A stretch of DNA of 64,000 bases from Cryptomeria japonica. Lineage: Eukaryota > Streptophyta > Pinopsida > Cupressales > Cupressaceae. The stretch covers positions 126,655,140 through 126,719,139 of the forward strand of contig NC_081410.1 of the NCBI RefSeq assembly GCF_030272615.1, in the 5' to 3' direction. Positions 22,011 through 34,992 of this stretch are shown here, one piece after another. Each line of letters starts with the position of its first letter. The first letter of the stretch is position 1. The position numbers were made by a program, and so were the translations under genes. The notes beneath the pieces are model-generated. The model did no database searches. It was not told the origin of the DNA and saw nothing but the letters and a program-made list of their open reading frames with translations.

Positions 22011-25000
22011 ATGGCCCAAACTCGATCACAGTCCAGGCAACGAGAAATAGAAAGGGAAGAAGAAGAAGAGGAAAATCTCAATGAATTTCAAGAAGCACTT
22101 GGAGGAAATGCAGATGACGAAAACCCAAGTACTCCCACTCCTGCAACAATAGAAAGGGCTCAGCATAACCCTCTCTTTAACAGATTGTTTGACAAAATAC
22201 TCAGGAGCAATGCGGATGCTCACTTCTTAAGACTCGCTCAAGAAGGAGCAAAACTCCCCTCTGACTTTGATCTTGCCCAATTAAGACAAGCATCAGAAAG
22301 ACAAAGTTGCCATGAAGAGGAAAGAGGTAGAGATCCCATCAGATATAAAATTCCTCAAGGTAATCCACCACCTCCTCCTCCTCCAAATGAAATGGAGATG
22401 TTGCGGCAACAAGTCGAGAATCTCGCCCAACAACTTCATAGTGGTGTCAAGATTAACCAATTCTCACTCAATGACATCTGTCCTTATCCTTTTGATAGGA
22501 ATCTTTATATGCCACCATTTCCACGAGGATTCGAAACACCCAAATTCAAAAAATATAGAGGAAAGGGAGATCCCCGTGATCATGTCAGAGAATTTCATTC
22601 CGCTTGCCTCAAAGTGGCATATGAAGACACCTACCTAATGCGCCTTTTCCCCCAAAGCTTGGGAGGAACAACCACATCATGGTTTTCTCGACTACCAGGT
22701 GGCATTAGAACATTTGAGGAACTTATCCAAAAATTCCTCGCTCATTACTCTCATAACATTGAACGCAACATCACCATGGCTGATTTGTGCAACACCAAAC
22801 AAAAACCAGGTGAACAATTCTCAGTATTCCTGCAACGATGGCGCCAAATGTCTAGCAGATGTTCTCTTCAGTTACCTGAATGAGAAGTAGTGGAAATATT
22901 CATTTCCAACTTAAACGAAGAAATGAAATTTCACCTGGATGTCAAAGACACAGACTCTTTTAATGATATGATCACCAAGGGTTTGAAATGTGAAAGGGCA
23001 CTCATCAAGAAAGGACTCATCAAAATCTTTAATGAACCAAAAGATGGTCCTCGCCCACACTTCAAAAGCGATAAACCAAGCTTCTGGAATAAAAACAAGA
23101 ATATCGTCAACGATGGGGTTGTGGATGCCTAGACTATCCAAAATGCACAACCTGTGGTTCGGTTTGCAGGACAAAATCCTCCACCTCAGAATAACACAAA
23201 TGTTCCTTCCAATCAAGGTTGCATCACATCTCACAATGAACCTAGACCTCGTCAGCAAAAACAAAAACGAACCTACACTCCCTTAGGGGAACCCATTGAA
23301 ACAGTGTTGCGACAACTCATTTCTCAAAATTTGGTCACTCTACCCAAACTATCAAACTATGAGCCTCAGGTCAAACCGGCATGGTGGAGAGATACTGAAC
23401 ACTGTGAATTCCATCAAGGAAGAGGGCACAAGACAAGTAATTGTCACCGATTAAAAGATCTTATTCAGGATCTTATTGACCGAGGAGAAATTGAAATTGA
23501 AGGACATGACCCAAAAATAAGCAATAATGATCATCTGATGTTCAAAAATCCACTTCCATCACAAGATCAAAGGGGTCCTTCCACTTCCAGGAGAGGCACT
23601 GATACCACTAATTATACACAGGTTGCGTATAATTACACTGTAAATCATCTGTATGATGCCAATGAACAAGTTGCAACTATAACCTTCAAAAATCCCAACT
23701 CAAATTGCAATGTTGTTACGCGTCACGGTAAAGTTACCATAAAGGCAGCTCCACAAGGCACCACCTCCATCCCAAAGTAGTACAATCTTGTGGAACAATT
23801 AGACAAAACCCCTGCGCTTATATCCATTTTAGAGCTATTGTGCCTATCGCCCTCTCATAAAACTATCTTGGATCAAGCACTCCAAGAGGCGTCAGTCCCT
23901 ACAAATATGAATACAGACCAATTTCAAGCCATGGTTGGAAGTCTAAAGTCATCACCTTGTCTCACTTTTTCTGAAAGTGACAACTCTTCCTTCCAGCAAC
24001 CTCATAACACCTCACTCCACATTGAAGGCTTTATCAACCAGCATAGGATCAAGCAAGTCTTGATCGATAATGGAGCAGGCCTGAATATTTGTACACTACA
24101 GTTGGTCACAGCATTGGGATATGCGGTAGAATCAGTGGATCCTCGCAAGAAGATCACAATCAAAGCCTATGACGATGTAGAGTGTTCATCCAAAGGAGCT
24201 GTGGTACTACCAATCCGAGTGGGCCCCGTGGTAAAGCACATCATCTATCAGGTTTTGGACCTTCCTCTGCCATACAATCTATTGTTAGGAAGACCTTGGA
24301 TACATGCCATGAAAGCCGTTCCATCTACCTACCATCAATGTATCAAGTTCCCACATAACGGTGTAGAGATCACAATCCTGGGCAATGCAAATCCCTTTGC
24401 GTTTTGCCATAATATCAGCCATCAACCAGAGATTACCATTCCTAATAATAAAGAAGCCATTTCCTCCACATCATATATAAGTCCAGCCTCTCTTGACAAT
24501 TCAAACACCACTATACCGAAGCAAGAAAAGCTTAAGATGAAAGTAGTAGAGGAGGGTCCTGGGGAATACAACTTGAGTCAACTCTTTTGTGTAGGACAAA
24601 TGCACACTTCTCCTCGAACACATGGTAAACCACAGCAGTTACTCCAGCAACCACTAGTCACGCCTGCATGTGCTTTGACGCCTTTCATCCTTGGAAAGAG
24701 TCAAGAAGAAGAAACCCAAGATGAGGACTTGGCGGAATGGATCTATAAAGATCCCATCACCACTGATCTACCACAAGTTAAACTTCCTATGGATCAATAT
24801 GACAAAGGCCTCCTCATTATGCAAAGGATGGGATATGATGGTCAAAGTGCTTTGGGATATTGCAAACAAGGATGACATGAACTACTGCTCCCGGAATTAA
24901 AGCCCAAAGGTAACACAGGCCTAGGTTTTGAAAAAGAGATCTTTCCTAAACTCAGATTCAAAGGAAAACCCACCAAACCATTTTGCCCACCTACTGCAAA

Positions 25001-28000
25001 GAGAACACCTTTCATTATTAAAGCAGCATCAAGTACCATCCCAACTGCCCCATCGAGGCTCAAAACTCCAACACCGCCATCTACAATGCCAATCATCCCA
25101 CCAAGCGAACCAGTAATCCCATCCATAGTACCATTAGCAGCAGCAACTGTATCAGAACCCGTAGCAGTATCTACAACACCCACAGTTCCAGCAGAAGCCA
25201 CAGAGTTAATATTATCGATACTCCCTATACCAGATTCCTTGATCCCCATCAATCTTCCTGTAGCACCGATCACTACAAAGGTACATCAACCAATCACACC
25301 TGCAATATTTAACTCCAAGGACATCCCAGTATGGTATAGTAATCAGATGCTAGAAAGTGACTCAGAGACCGACTCACATGAGTGGGAATTTGATTCTGTA
25401 CAGCTTAACACTTCAGATGAGGAAGACACATCACCACCTCCGCCACGCAAAGACATCCTTATTTATGGAGAAGCACAGATAAAGACCACTTGGGTTCCTG
25501 AACTAGAAACATCTTCCATAGACCCTACGTCTCATCCTATGCCTGATTCTGATAGCGAGAGTACCATCAACGAACTTCACCATCACGTCTTAAACCTCAC
25601 TGATACCTCTAACGAACTTAACCTAATCGATGAAGTAATGCCCATTATCCACCCTGAACTCATCAAATGGAACCAACCAAATCCTCCATGTCTTGATTTC
25701 TTCCAAAACGATGAGGCTATCATTGACTTTTTGGAATTAAGGGATAACCTACCAAGCAGGGATCACAAAGCTGGATTCGCCATAGAACTTAATAGCGCAG
25801 CATACTTTGGGGTGGATGCCAAACCTTTCAGCTGCAAAAATATAACAATAAAACATGGATCTTCCAGTGAAAACCACACTGCAGCACTGTTTGATCCAAT
25901 AAAAGTAAAAAGAAAGAGCGTATCCAATGATGAAAGCCTCTCTGAGGCACCTGAGGATGAAGGGTTTGACATTCTCCCTGCTAGTACACAACAGGAACAA
26001 TCAACGATTCTCATCGAGGAAACCAAAGAATATAATGTGGGGACTCTTGAAAATCCTCATCTCATACATCTGGCATCCCTTCTCACTCCAGAAGAATAGC
26101 CTAAATTTATAGAGTTCTTCCAGGAGCATCAGATCAACTTTTCATGGTCATATGCAGACATGCCTGGGCTTGATCCTGATTTAGTCATGCATCACCTCAC
26201 CATAGCAGAAGGAGCCAAACCTGTCAAGCAGAAGCTTCGTAAGATGCATCCCTAGATTGCAGTGCTAGTCAAAATAGAACTCAAGAAACTCCTAGATGTT
26301 GGTTTCATTAGGCCAATTGATTATGCAGAATGGATCTTCAACATTGTGCTTGTCGGCAAACCAAAAGGGGGCATCCGCATTTGTACTGACTTCAGAGATC
26401 TGAATAAGGCATGTCCTAATGATGACTTCCCCCTACCAAATATCGACATCATAGTGGATCTGACAGTAGGACATGCCATGCTTTCACTCATGGATGGCTT
26501 TTCAGGATACAATCAAATAAAGATCGCACCAGAAGATCAACATAAGACGGCCTTCACATGTCCATGGGGCACATATTGCTAGAATGTAATGCCTTTTGGT
26601 CTCAAGAATGCAGGAGCAACCTATCAAAGGGCAATGACCACCATCTTCCATGACATGATGCATACTATGATGGAAGATTATGTTGATGACTTACTAGCAA
26701 AATCACTCACCAGAGAAGGACACCTCCACATCTTAGATAAAATATTTGATAGACTGGAACAATACCACGTTCGACTCAACCCAAAGAAATTTGTCTTTGG
26801 AGTAACCTCCGGGAAACTTCTAGGATACATTGTCTCAAGAAAAGGTTAAGGCAATCATGGACATGCCACCTCCAAAGAATATCAGTCAGCTAAGGACATT
26901 ACAAGGGCGACTTCAATCCATCTGTAGATTCATCGCACAATTGGCTGATAAGTGTCACCCATTCACACACCTGCTACATAAGAACATCCGTTTTCAGTGG
27001 GATGCCCGATGCCAGCAAGCATTTCAGACGCTTAAAGACTATCTCATGAATCCACCATTGTTGATGCCACCACATCCAAGTAGACCGTTGTTACTCTATA
27101 TCTCAGCAACAAGTACAACATTAGGTGTACTACTGACACAACATAATGCGGAAGGAAAAAAGTGTACTGTTTACTACATCTCTCACACACTGGTAGGCTA
27201 TGAACTCAATTACACACCTATTGAGTGAGCTTGCCTAGCAGTAATCTTAGCAGCCACCAAATTGAGGCACTATCTATTAACACACAAGGTACAACTCATT
27301 GCAAAGATTGATCCACTCAAGTATTTACTCAGCAAAGTAGCATTGACAGGCCGCTTGGCCAAATGGGTGATGATTCTAAGTGAATTTGACATTGAGTACA
27401 TGGACCGTAAAGCTATCAAAGGTCAAGTTATTGCAGATCAGTTGGTCGATGCACCAGTCATAGGTGATCATCCTCTCATTTCCAATTTTCCAGATGAAGA
27501 GATATTCATGATCACAACAACACCACCATGGAAATTATACTTTGATGGTTCATACACTAGGCATGGCTCGGGGGCAGGCATTCTGTTTATCACACCTCAA
27601 GGTGATAGCATCCCAAAGTCTTATAGACTCACATTTCCATGCACCAACAACATAGCAGAGTATGAAGCCTTGATCACAGGACTCAGGTTAGTCGTACAAT
27701 GGAAATTACAAGAACTACAAGTGTATGGCGACTCACAACTGGTCATTCGACAAGCAACAGATGAATATCAGACCAAAGATGATAAACTCATGCCATATAA
27801 GCAAATGGTGGACAACCTAAAGACATCATTTACTATTATCACTTTTGAGCAGATACCAAGAGATCAGAATCGAGCTGCAGACGCTATGGCTACCATCGCA
27901 TCTCTCCTAGATCTTCCACAGAATTCAACACGCTATGAGTTCTTGGTCGAACAGCTTTGGATCCCCACTTATGATATCCCCGAATCCGAAATGATATGTC

Positions 28001-29280
28001 GCCTTGTCAGTTCTGAATCTCCATGGTATGGTGAGTTCTACACCTATCTCCGCGATCACACCCTTCCTCCCAACCAATCAAATAACCAACATAAAACCTT
28101 TATTCGCCAAACTACTCGATATACCATTATTGCTGAAACCCTATACCGACGCAGTTTTGATGGTACTCTCCTTTGATGTCTGGAACAAGATGAGATAACA
28201 AAGGCTTTGGAAGAAGTCCATGAAGGAATTTGCGGGACTCACTCAAGTGGTCCGTCACTAGCCAAGAAACTCCTGCGCAATGGATACTATTGGCCCTCTA
28301 TGGAAAAGGATTCCTACTACTTTGTCAGAAAGTGCAAGAAATGTCAAATTCATGGTGACCTGATACATGCACCAGCCCAAGAACTGCAACCAATCACAAC
28401 ACCATGGCCTTTTTGTCAGTGGGGCCTTGACCTTGTGGGTAAGATTCATCCATCTTCATCTAATGGCCATAAATTCATTATTACTGCCACTGAATATTTC
28501 ACAAAGTGGATCGAAGCTGTTCCACTTACCCAAGTCACCGGCAAGCAGATCGCTTCATTCATCCTCAACTACATCATCTGCCGGTACAGTGTACCCATGT
28601 CCATCATCACAGATAACGGTCTTCCTTTCAAAAATCAGGATGTTCGCGAACTTTGTGAGAAATTTCATATCGAACATTGCTTTTCCACTCCATATTACCC
28701 ACAAGGAAATGGTCAAGCTGAAGCATCCAATAAAAACATATTAAGAATCCTCAAGAAGATGGTCAATGATGCCGGTCGTGATTGGCATGTTCAATTGAAT
28801 CCGGCACTATGGGCATATCGAACTAGCATTCGAACCCCTACAGGCGCAACTCCCTACTCATTGGTCTATGGTGCAGAAGCTATCTTGCCTATTGAGGTTG
28901 AGATACCATCATTATGGGTTTCCTTGCACAATCTCATCGATGATGAAGCTTACAGAGTCTCACGTCTTCAGGATTTAGAGTTACTTGATGAGAAGTGACA
29001 AGCTGCATACAATCATCTCAAAGCCTATCAGCAGCGCATGAGCAGAAGCTACAATCACCGAGTTAGACCTCGTACATTTGAGGTAGGTGATCTTGTTCTA
29101 CGAGAGAATCCTCGCAATCAACCAAACAGAGAACATCAGGGCAAGTTTGAATCAAACTGGATGGGCCCATATGTTGTCACTGCTATCTTCGGGTCTGGGG
29201 CATATCAGTTGGCTACATCTGAAGGAGAACCGCTTGCAGATCCAATCAATAGCATGCACCTAAAACGGTTTTATACATAA
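22011..29280 (+). pseudogene. Gag-pol of element A (broken)
   Basis: Collinear with the intact polyprotein of element B (44633-51913). It starts MAQTRSQSRQREIERE at ATG 22011 and keeps the same domain order: capsid, CX2HX4HX4C knuckle, DNGAG protease, G-patch-like motif, RT, RNase H, archaeal-type RNase H and integrase. It is interrupted by TGA at 22881, 24873, 27226, 28174 and 28996 and by TAG at 23130, 23778, 26097, 26253 and 26580. A 23-bp deletion near 26845, between two AAAGG repeats, shifts the frame. In B the TGA sites are CGA or CGG, and three TAG sites are CAA, CAG or TGG. A protein from this copy is not expected. Confidence 0.95.
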
Positions 29281-31760
29281 TTTGTACAGAGCATCAGGCT
29301 CCCCTACATACCAGAAAATATCAAAAACATTCAGAAAACTGTCCTGAAGAAAATACAAAAACATTCAAAAAAAGTAAAGAAAAATCATGCATCCAAAATG
29401 GTGAACAAACACTCTGGTGGCACCTTGGGTAAGTGCGATGGTGAAAACCTGGCAAACAGGCGCCACTCATAAAGGCTATGGCTCCATTGTCTTTTAGACT
29501 TGTTGTGATCACATCCACTTCATACATACATCCATCCATCCAAAACCATGGCTTGTTATTCATCTGCAATTAAGCAAATACTCCATACATCTTGCATCCC
29601 GCTTTTTCATAGTCCTACCTAAAACTGGGGGCAATACCTTTAACCTATTGATGGAAGTGGATTCTATATTGTCTTATGATTCATTAAGTTCTTCATTCAA
29701 GCAATCATCAAAAATACCAAAAACATTGGAAAATATCTCGCAAAAATCCAAAAAACATTCAAAAACAATTTAAAATCGAAAAACATCAAAAATCACACAA
29801 AAACATGGCAACACCTTGTACATACTCATCCGTACAGATACCAAGACAAACATTGACAAAATACTCACACAATGACCACTTATCAATCGACCACACAATC
29901 AACATCAACACTCAAAACTGTCTTCAACAAGGATGCATCCTTCCTTACCAAAACAAAGACGAAAGTGACATTTTCTTTGACAAGAAAATTAGGTTAAGCT
30001 ATCAAATACTTGGTTGATTTGTGAGTACAATCATTTGTTTATCTGTATCGGGATCTTTCAGCATTGTTTTGTTTTGTTTGCGCATTATTTCCGATGAAGT
30101 TCTGGGGCATGTACTAATGGTGTCTACGTGGGAAGTTCACCAAGCTATGTGATCTTATGCAAAATGCAGTCATAGATCACTACAGCTTGCTGACTACAAC
30201 ATATACCTCAACCATATGGGCATGAACCATTACCAAGGATCCTTATTCTTTATTCTTTATGTATATACTATTTGTTTGCAGGTACAATGCTCATTCTTTG
30301 GTTCCTCCTCATCCAAATCGGATAAAGGTTTTATCTCTTAGTACAGTATGCACTTGTCTTAGGATATGATCAACCTAAGATCAAGGAGGACGATCCAAGT
30401 CATGCATGAACGGCGATAATCCGTGTCTATTCCGCAAGCAATACTCTGGTTGACTTGACCCTTATATCAAGTCGTTTGTATTAACTTGCTATATTAAAAT
30501 TCATGTAAGGAATACTCAGGTCATCTTGAATCATTATGTCAAGATGCTTGTATTCTCTTCCAACATTTTAAAGCTCAATGATGAAAATAGAGCACTATGG
30601 ATCGTCATTTCATCTCATCTATTTATATATTGCATTCTGTTGCATATCACCCATCCGTTTGCTCATTCATATGTAGGCTTTATATGCAAAATGTGAAAAT
30701 TAAGCTGGTCTTGGATACAATCACGACCGAGTACTCTGATACCTCATCAATGCATCATGCAAAGTCTTAAAAACCTTGCATTCCTCATGGTCATATCATC
30801 ATCGCATTTAGTTGCATCTTGCATTAAGTACATTCATGTCATTTTTAAACTTAACATTGCATATAGTTCATTTTGGACATTAGTTTTCATTAAAACATTT
30901 GCATCATTGCATCAATCATAAATAATTAGATTCATTCTTGAGATCAAATTGTCTTTTGATTGTTTTAAAATCATTTACTAGGCATTCATATAGTATCGAT
31001 TATCCATCATCGTTTTATCATCTTTTATCATTTATTATTGCATACATTCATTTATAGTTAAAAAGTGCATTCAGTCATCCGTTAACTAAGTATCATATTA
31101 TGCTCATTTTAGGATTCATTCACATTGCATTCATTTATCCTCTTTTTAATTACATTAAGGTGCAGTTATTAAAACATTAGTTATAGTATCATCACATTAT
31201 CATTTTTACTTAAATCATATTTAAGTATTTAGAATCATAAATCCATTTGTTTCAAAACATTGGTTCATAACATTTTATATCCATTATATATACGCGTTCA
31301 TTTAGGCATTATCATATAAAGCATTTGTACTTTACATTTTGTTTATCCATATTACATTCATCTAAAAACATCTAGATGCATATCCATACATAACATCATT
31401 CATTAGACCATTGCATTAACATCATCACATAAATCATCTCATCATTATATCAAAATAGGAAACACCAAAATCCAATTCATATATTATCATAAGCATACAT
31501 CATCATCGTGGCATTACATACATACAACATTACATCAAAAATCAAACAAATCATACATAAACCTGCATTCATATGTTAGTATCCAACATCATAAATCATC
31601 ATAAAAACATGCATATAGGAAACATCTCATCAAATGCATACATGTACACACATCCATCTAAGCAATAAACTCATCATCCTGCATAAACATCCATATAACT
31701 CAAATGCATATCATCAAAATATGGGATCTCCTCATATATCAAAGTACAATGAAGTCTACA
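29281..31760 (+). other. 3' region of A after gag-pol
   Basis: To about 30650 the sequence is similar to element B (51914-53290). It has repeated AAAAACATTC units (29310-29390, 29715-29800) and a purine block AAAACTGGGGGCAATACC near 29620. From 30650 to 31760 it is AT-rich with many CATTCAT/CATCAT repeats, is absent from B and holds no gene. Confidence 0.5.
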
Positions 31761-31840
31761 AAATCAGCTACCAAGAGCCATCCAAGATACGGTCCAAAAA
31801 ATAAACAATGATACAAATACATATATGCATGAATGCTCTC

Positions 31841-33853
31841 TCAAATGTCGCTCTGACCCAATGTTGTCCCAACACCTCCACCTGCTCCACCACTGGTGCC
31901 TACACCCCCTGCTCCATCTCTTCATGGAGGCCTCATCGAACCACCACTCCCTCCTGCATCTCCTGATTTCTCCTGCCTCAAAGGACCCATCACCCCCCAC
32001 TGCTCTGCATCCTCTGCAATCACTCTTGATCTAGTCTGCCGCATCTGAGTATAACTGAGAGCTCACTGATTCACTGGCACCACCTGCTCATATAAACCCC
32101 GCCAGTACTCTATCTCAGCCTGTGCTCATCCAAACTGCCTCATAACCTCCCCTATAGGCCCCTATGCTCCTACTCCAACCCGGACTCTCTCCTGCAGCTC
32201 CGCCAATCTCTCCATTGCAGTATCTCTCTCCCGTAGCACCACCTTCAGCTCTAACTCCCATGCAAATAACTGCACGTCCCTCGCTGCCACCTCCGCCTCC
32301 AAATCCTCTATCTGCATCTGTAAGCGTACTATGATGTGATCCTGCAGATCTCCAGTAGCTCCCCCCTCAGTATCCATAGTTGCCTCCCCTGCACCACCCT
32401 CTCCAGTAGTCCCCTCTCCTCTGTCCATCGAGATCTCTCTCTCCATCCCCTTCCCACTCAGCTGAACTCCTCCTGGTATCAATGGCCCCTATGATATCTG
32501 TAGAGGCAATCCACCTCTCCCTCTCCGCTGACTCCGCATCCCCAATCCTCCTCCACCTCCTCCATCTCCTCCACCTCCTCCTCCACCTCCTCCATCTCCT
32601 CCACCACCTCCTCCTCCTCCTCCTCCTCCTACTCCTCCATCTCCTCGACCTCCTGCCCTCCTCCATCTTCGTCCCCTCTCATCCTCAAATGCTGGGATCG
32701 GCTCTGCTGGATCCGATATTCGTGGGATCGGGTGTGCCGCCCGATACTGCGTGTACTCATCTGTCACCCCTGCATCAATGACCCTCGGTCGTATGTCCCA
32801 TGGCCTCGCCTACAGTGTCCAAAACTCTGCCAGTGCCTGATCATACGGTAGCACTGGACCCCATGCATACTGCTCCCGAATAACTCGAGCATACTCTCTA
32901 GATCCACTGGGCAGTCCCTGCTACCGTCCGAACTGCCTCATCACTCTCCCGGGCACCTGTCTCTCTACATGGTATGAGGTCCTCCCAATGAGGAATCGGG
33001 TCATGAAGACATACGGCAGTGCCTCTGCATCATCATCCCATGGCTCACACTCCAAGTATGGCCGCCATATCACTGCATCCAGGTCATCCAATGCCTGCCG
33101 CCACCACTCTAACTTCCCCAAGTGGGGCTGACTCATCATGCCGCTGTACATAAACATGTATGGTTGATCCACGGCACGGAATCTAAGACTCACCGGTCGA
33201 GTCACTGGTAGGTGCTCCCAAGCCCAAATATGTAGCAGCGTCATGCCCACTACTAAGGAACCCCTCCCCCGGTACACTACCTCATGGAGCTCCTGATACA
33301 TGTGCGCCAGCACGCATGACCCCCATGCAAATCGGGTCCCCTCGGTCATGATCATCTCGATAACCTGCCCCCATCCCACCGCCAAACCATGTGAATGCCT
33401 GTCTGGACACAACAGACCTCCCACAATCCCTGACAAAACTGCTGGAAGAGGCTCATATAGTGCCGCTATATCCTCCCACATGATCGAGCCATCATCAATG
33501 AAAACATCCTCATCAAAAATCCTCTGCACCAAAAGAGTCCCCCAGGATCTGTCATATGTAACCAGCTCTCCTCGAATCGGTATCCGCAGGATGCGTCACA
33601 CATCCTCCAAGGTCACGGTCATCTCCCCCTGTGTCAAATGGAAGGTGCACGTCTCATTGTGCCACCGCTTTGCTAGTGCTGTGATCAGTCCGTGATTCAT
33701 ACGAATCACGGGCATGTGCATCACCTCGTATAGACCAGTCGTGGCAATACAATCAATCTCCGCCTATGTCAATCGGTTTCGCAACCCCTGTGTCGCAGGA
33801 TGGCACTCCCATAACTGCAACACGCGCAGCTCCTCCTGCACATAGACATTCAT
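31841..33853 (-). pseudogene. Antisense PMD gene inside element A (decayed by stop codons only)
   Basis: From ATG 33853 one minus-strand frame runs 670 codons to TGA at 31841 with no frame change. It has nine interior stops: TAG at 33764, 32921, 32810, 32489 and 32162; TGA at 33596, 32126, 32063 and 31922. The N-terminal 400 residues are a PMD: MNHGLITALAKRWHNETCTF, HLTQGEMTVTLEDV, RILRIPIRGELVTYD, then LAVGWGQVIEMIM and LHIWAWEHLP blocks. A Gly-rich tract (about 32640-32530, CTC repeats on the plus strand) follows. Then comes a coiled coil (LQMQIEDLEAEVAARDVQL, about 32340-32170). Element B lacks this gene although both flanks align. Antisense extra ORFs are reported for Tat elements. Its role is unknown; host PMD proteins act in the nucleus in silencing and genome maintenance. 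Confidence 0.8.
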
Positions 33854-34120
33854 CAATCACCATCAGTTGTTTTGTTTTCAAACTTTCTTAAGTTTAAACC
33901 TAGACTATCAACAATACTTTGATCAAGTCTCTTCGGGTCTCAACAGGTAAGTAATCATGGCCACCTAGACTTCAACAGACATTTATCCTAACAAATAACT
34001 TAAGTCTCATAAGGCTGCTATGGTTCAAAATAACTCCCACTTCACCTCGCCATCCATCAATCATTGGCATCGGGAGATTTTCTTCATCCAAACTGGGGCA
34101 TCTCTTTATCCTAAAGCAAA

Positions 34121-34428
34121 AGCGCTATTCTACCCACAAAAGCGCTAGTTTCTCAACAATAAGGCTATAACCCTAACAAAAGTGCTCAATCAGCTATACA
34201 AAAGCGCTCAAACTACAAAAGCGCTAAAATAACTACACAATAGTGCTACTTGACATCAATAGAGCTCAATTAAGCCCATAATAGTGCTACTTAACCAAAA
34301 GCGCTAAAACTTGCACACCATAGCGCTAATACCGAGCAAAAGCGTTCAAACAAGGCGACAATAGTGCCATTGCGGCACAATAGCGCTAGTTTATGGAGCA
34401 AAAGCGCCAAAACCATAGTTCCAGCGCT
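34121..34428 (-). repeat. 3' array of AGCGCT motifs, inverted, in about 20-bp phase
   Basis: Cores or one-base variants begin at 34121, 34141, 34161, 34181, 34203, 34220, 34242, 34261, 34283, 34300, 34322, 34341, 34363, 34382, 34403 and 34423: sixteen units, mean spacing about 20.1. On the plus strand the motif is CAAAAGCGCTA or CAATAGCGCTA, the reverse complement of the 5' leader motif. On the minus strand it has the same orientation relative to the PMD gene (ATG 270 bases further on) as the 5' array has relative to gag-pol. Element B lacks it. Confidence 0.85.
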
Positions 34429-34675
34429 CTTGCTCCGACTTGACTTGGACTCAGCTAAAAACCTATCAAAAATGCACAAAAATTAAGTTTTCAAATTTGC
34501 ATACTACTGGTCCGTAGTCATCTGGACGCTGGAACCGTCGCACTCGCTCGAATCTATCCTCGGTGATCAGAATCGGCATCCTCGCTGCTACTCACTCCTC
34601 CAAATGTCCCTATCAGAGCTCTCATTTTCAACTGGTCGTGGTCACAAATGATCATGTTTTCACCCCTTTCACCCC

Positions 34676-34682
34676 ATTTATA
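34676..34682 (-). promoter_or_regulatory. Candidate TATA box for the antisense PMD transcript
   Basis: The minus strand reads GGGTATAAATGGGG here, in a GC-richer context, about 250 bases before the AGCGCT array and about 820 before the PMD ATG. The corresponding part of element B has no such box. Confidence 0.45.
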
Positions 34683-34838
34683 CCCTTCGCCGACACCGTA
34701 AGTTCTCCCCGCTCACCGCCGTGGTCCCCGTGAACTTCCCGTGCCCCCCATTTCTCCTTGTTATCCCCGTTTTCTTCTATTTTTCACCAGTATAACTAAC
34801 TCCTTCTCTTCTACCACCCCGCCAAATGTCATTCTTTT

Positions 34839-34884
34839 TCGAGAGCTCGCCCGATTTTTCAAAAATTTTCGGCCCATCTCTCGA
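34839..34884 (+). promoter_or_regulatory. Conserved hairpin near the 3' end of A
   Basis: TCGAGAG and CTCTCGA arms are extended by an imperfect CGCCCGA/TCGGCCC stem around an AT-rich loop. The element B counterpart (54131-54178) pairs better. Lies about 110 bases before the 3' LTR. Confidence 0.5.
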
Positions 34885-34979
34885 GGGGGCATAGCACCCA
34901 TTAAATTAACATTTTATGAGGCATTTTCTTCACACCAGTTTTTCTTTTTTTGAAACGACGTGATAAACCGCACCGTCTC

Positions 34980-34992
34980 AAAGAGAGGCAAA
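34980..34992 (+). promoter_or_regulatory. Polypurine tract of A
   Basis: AAAGAGAGGCAAA directly precedes the 3' LTR TG; element B has AAAGAGGGGCAAA in the same place. Confidence 0.75.

Noticed and set aside
32367-32781. Leu/His-rich and Arg/Trp-rich frames
   Set aside because: Other frames of the Gly-rich CTC repeat in the antisense PMD gene.
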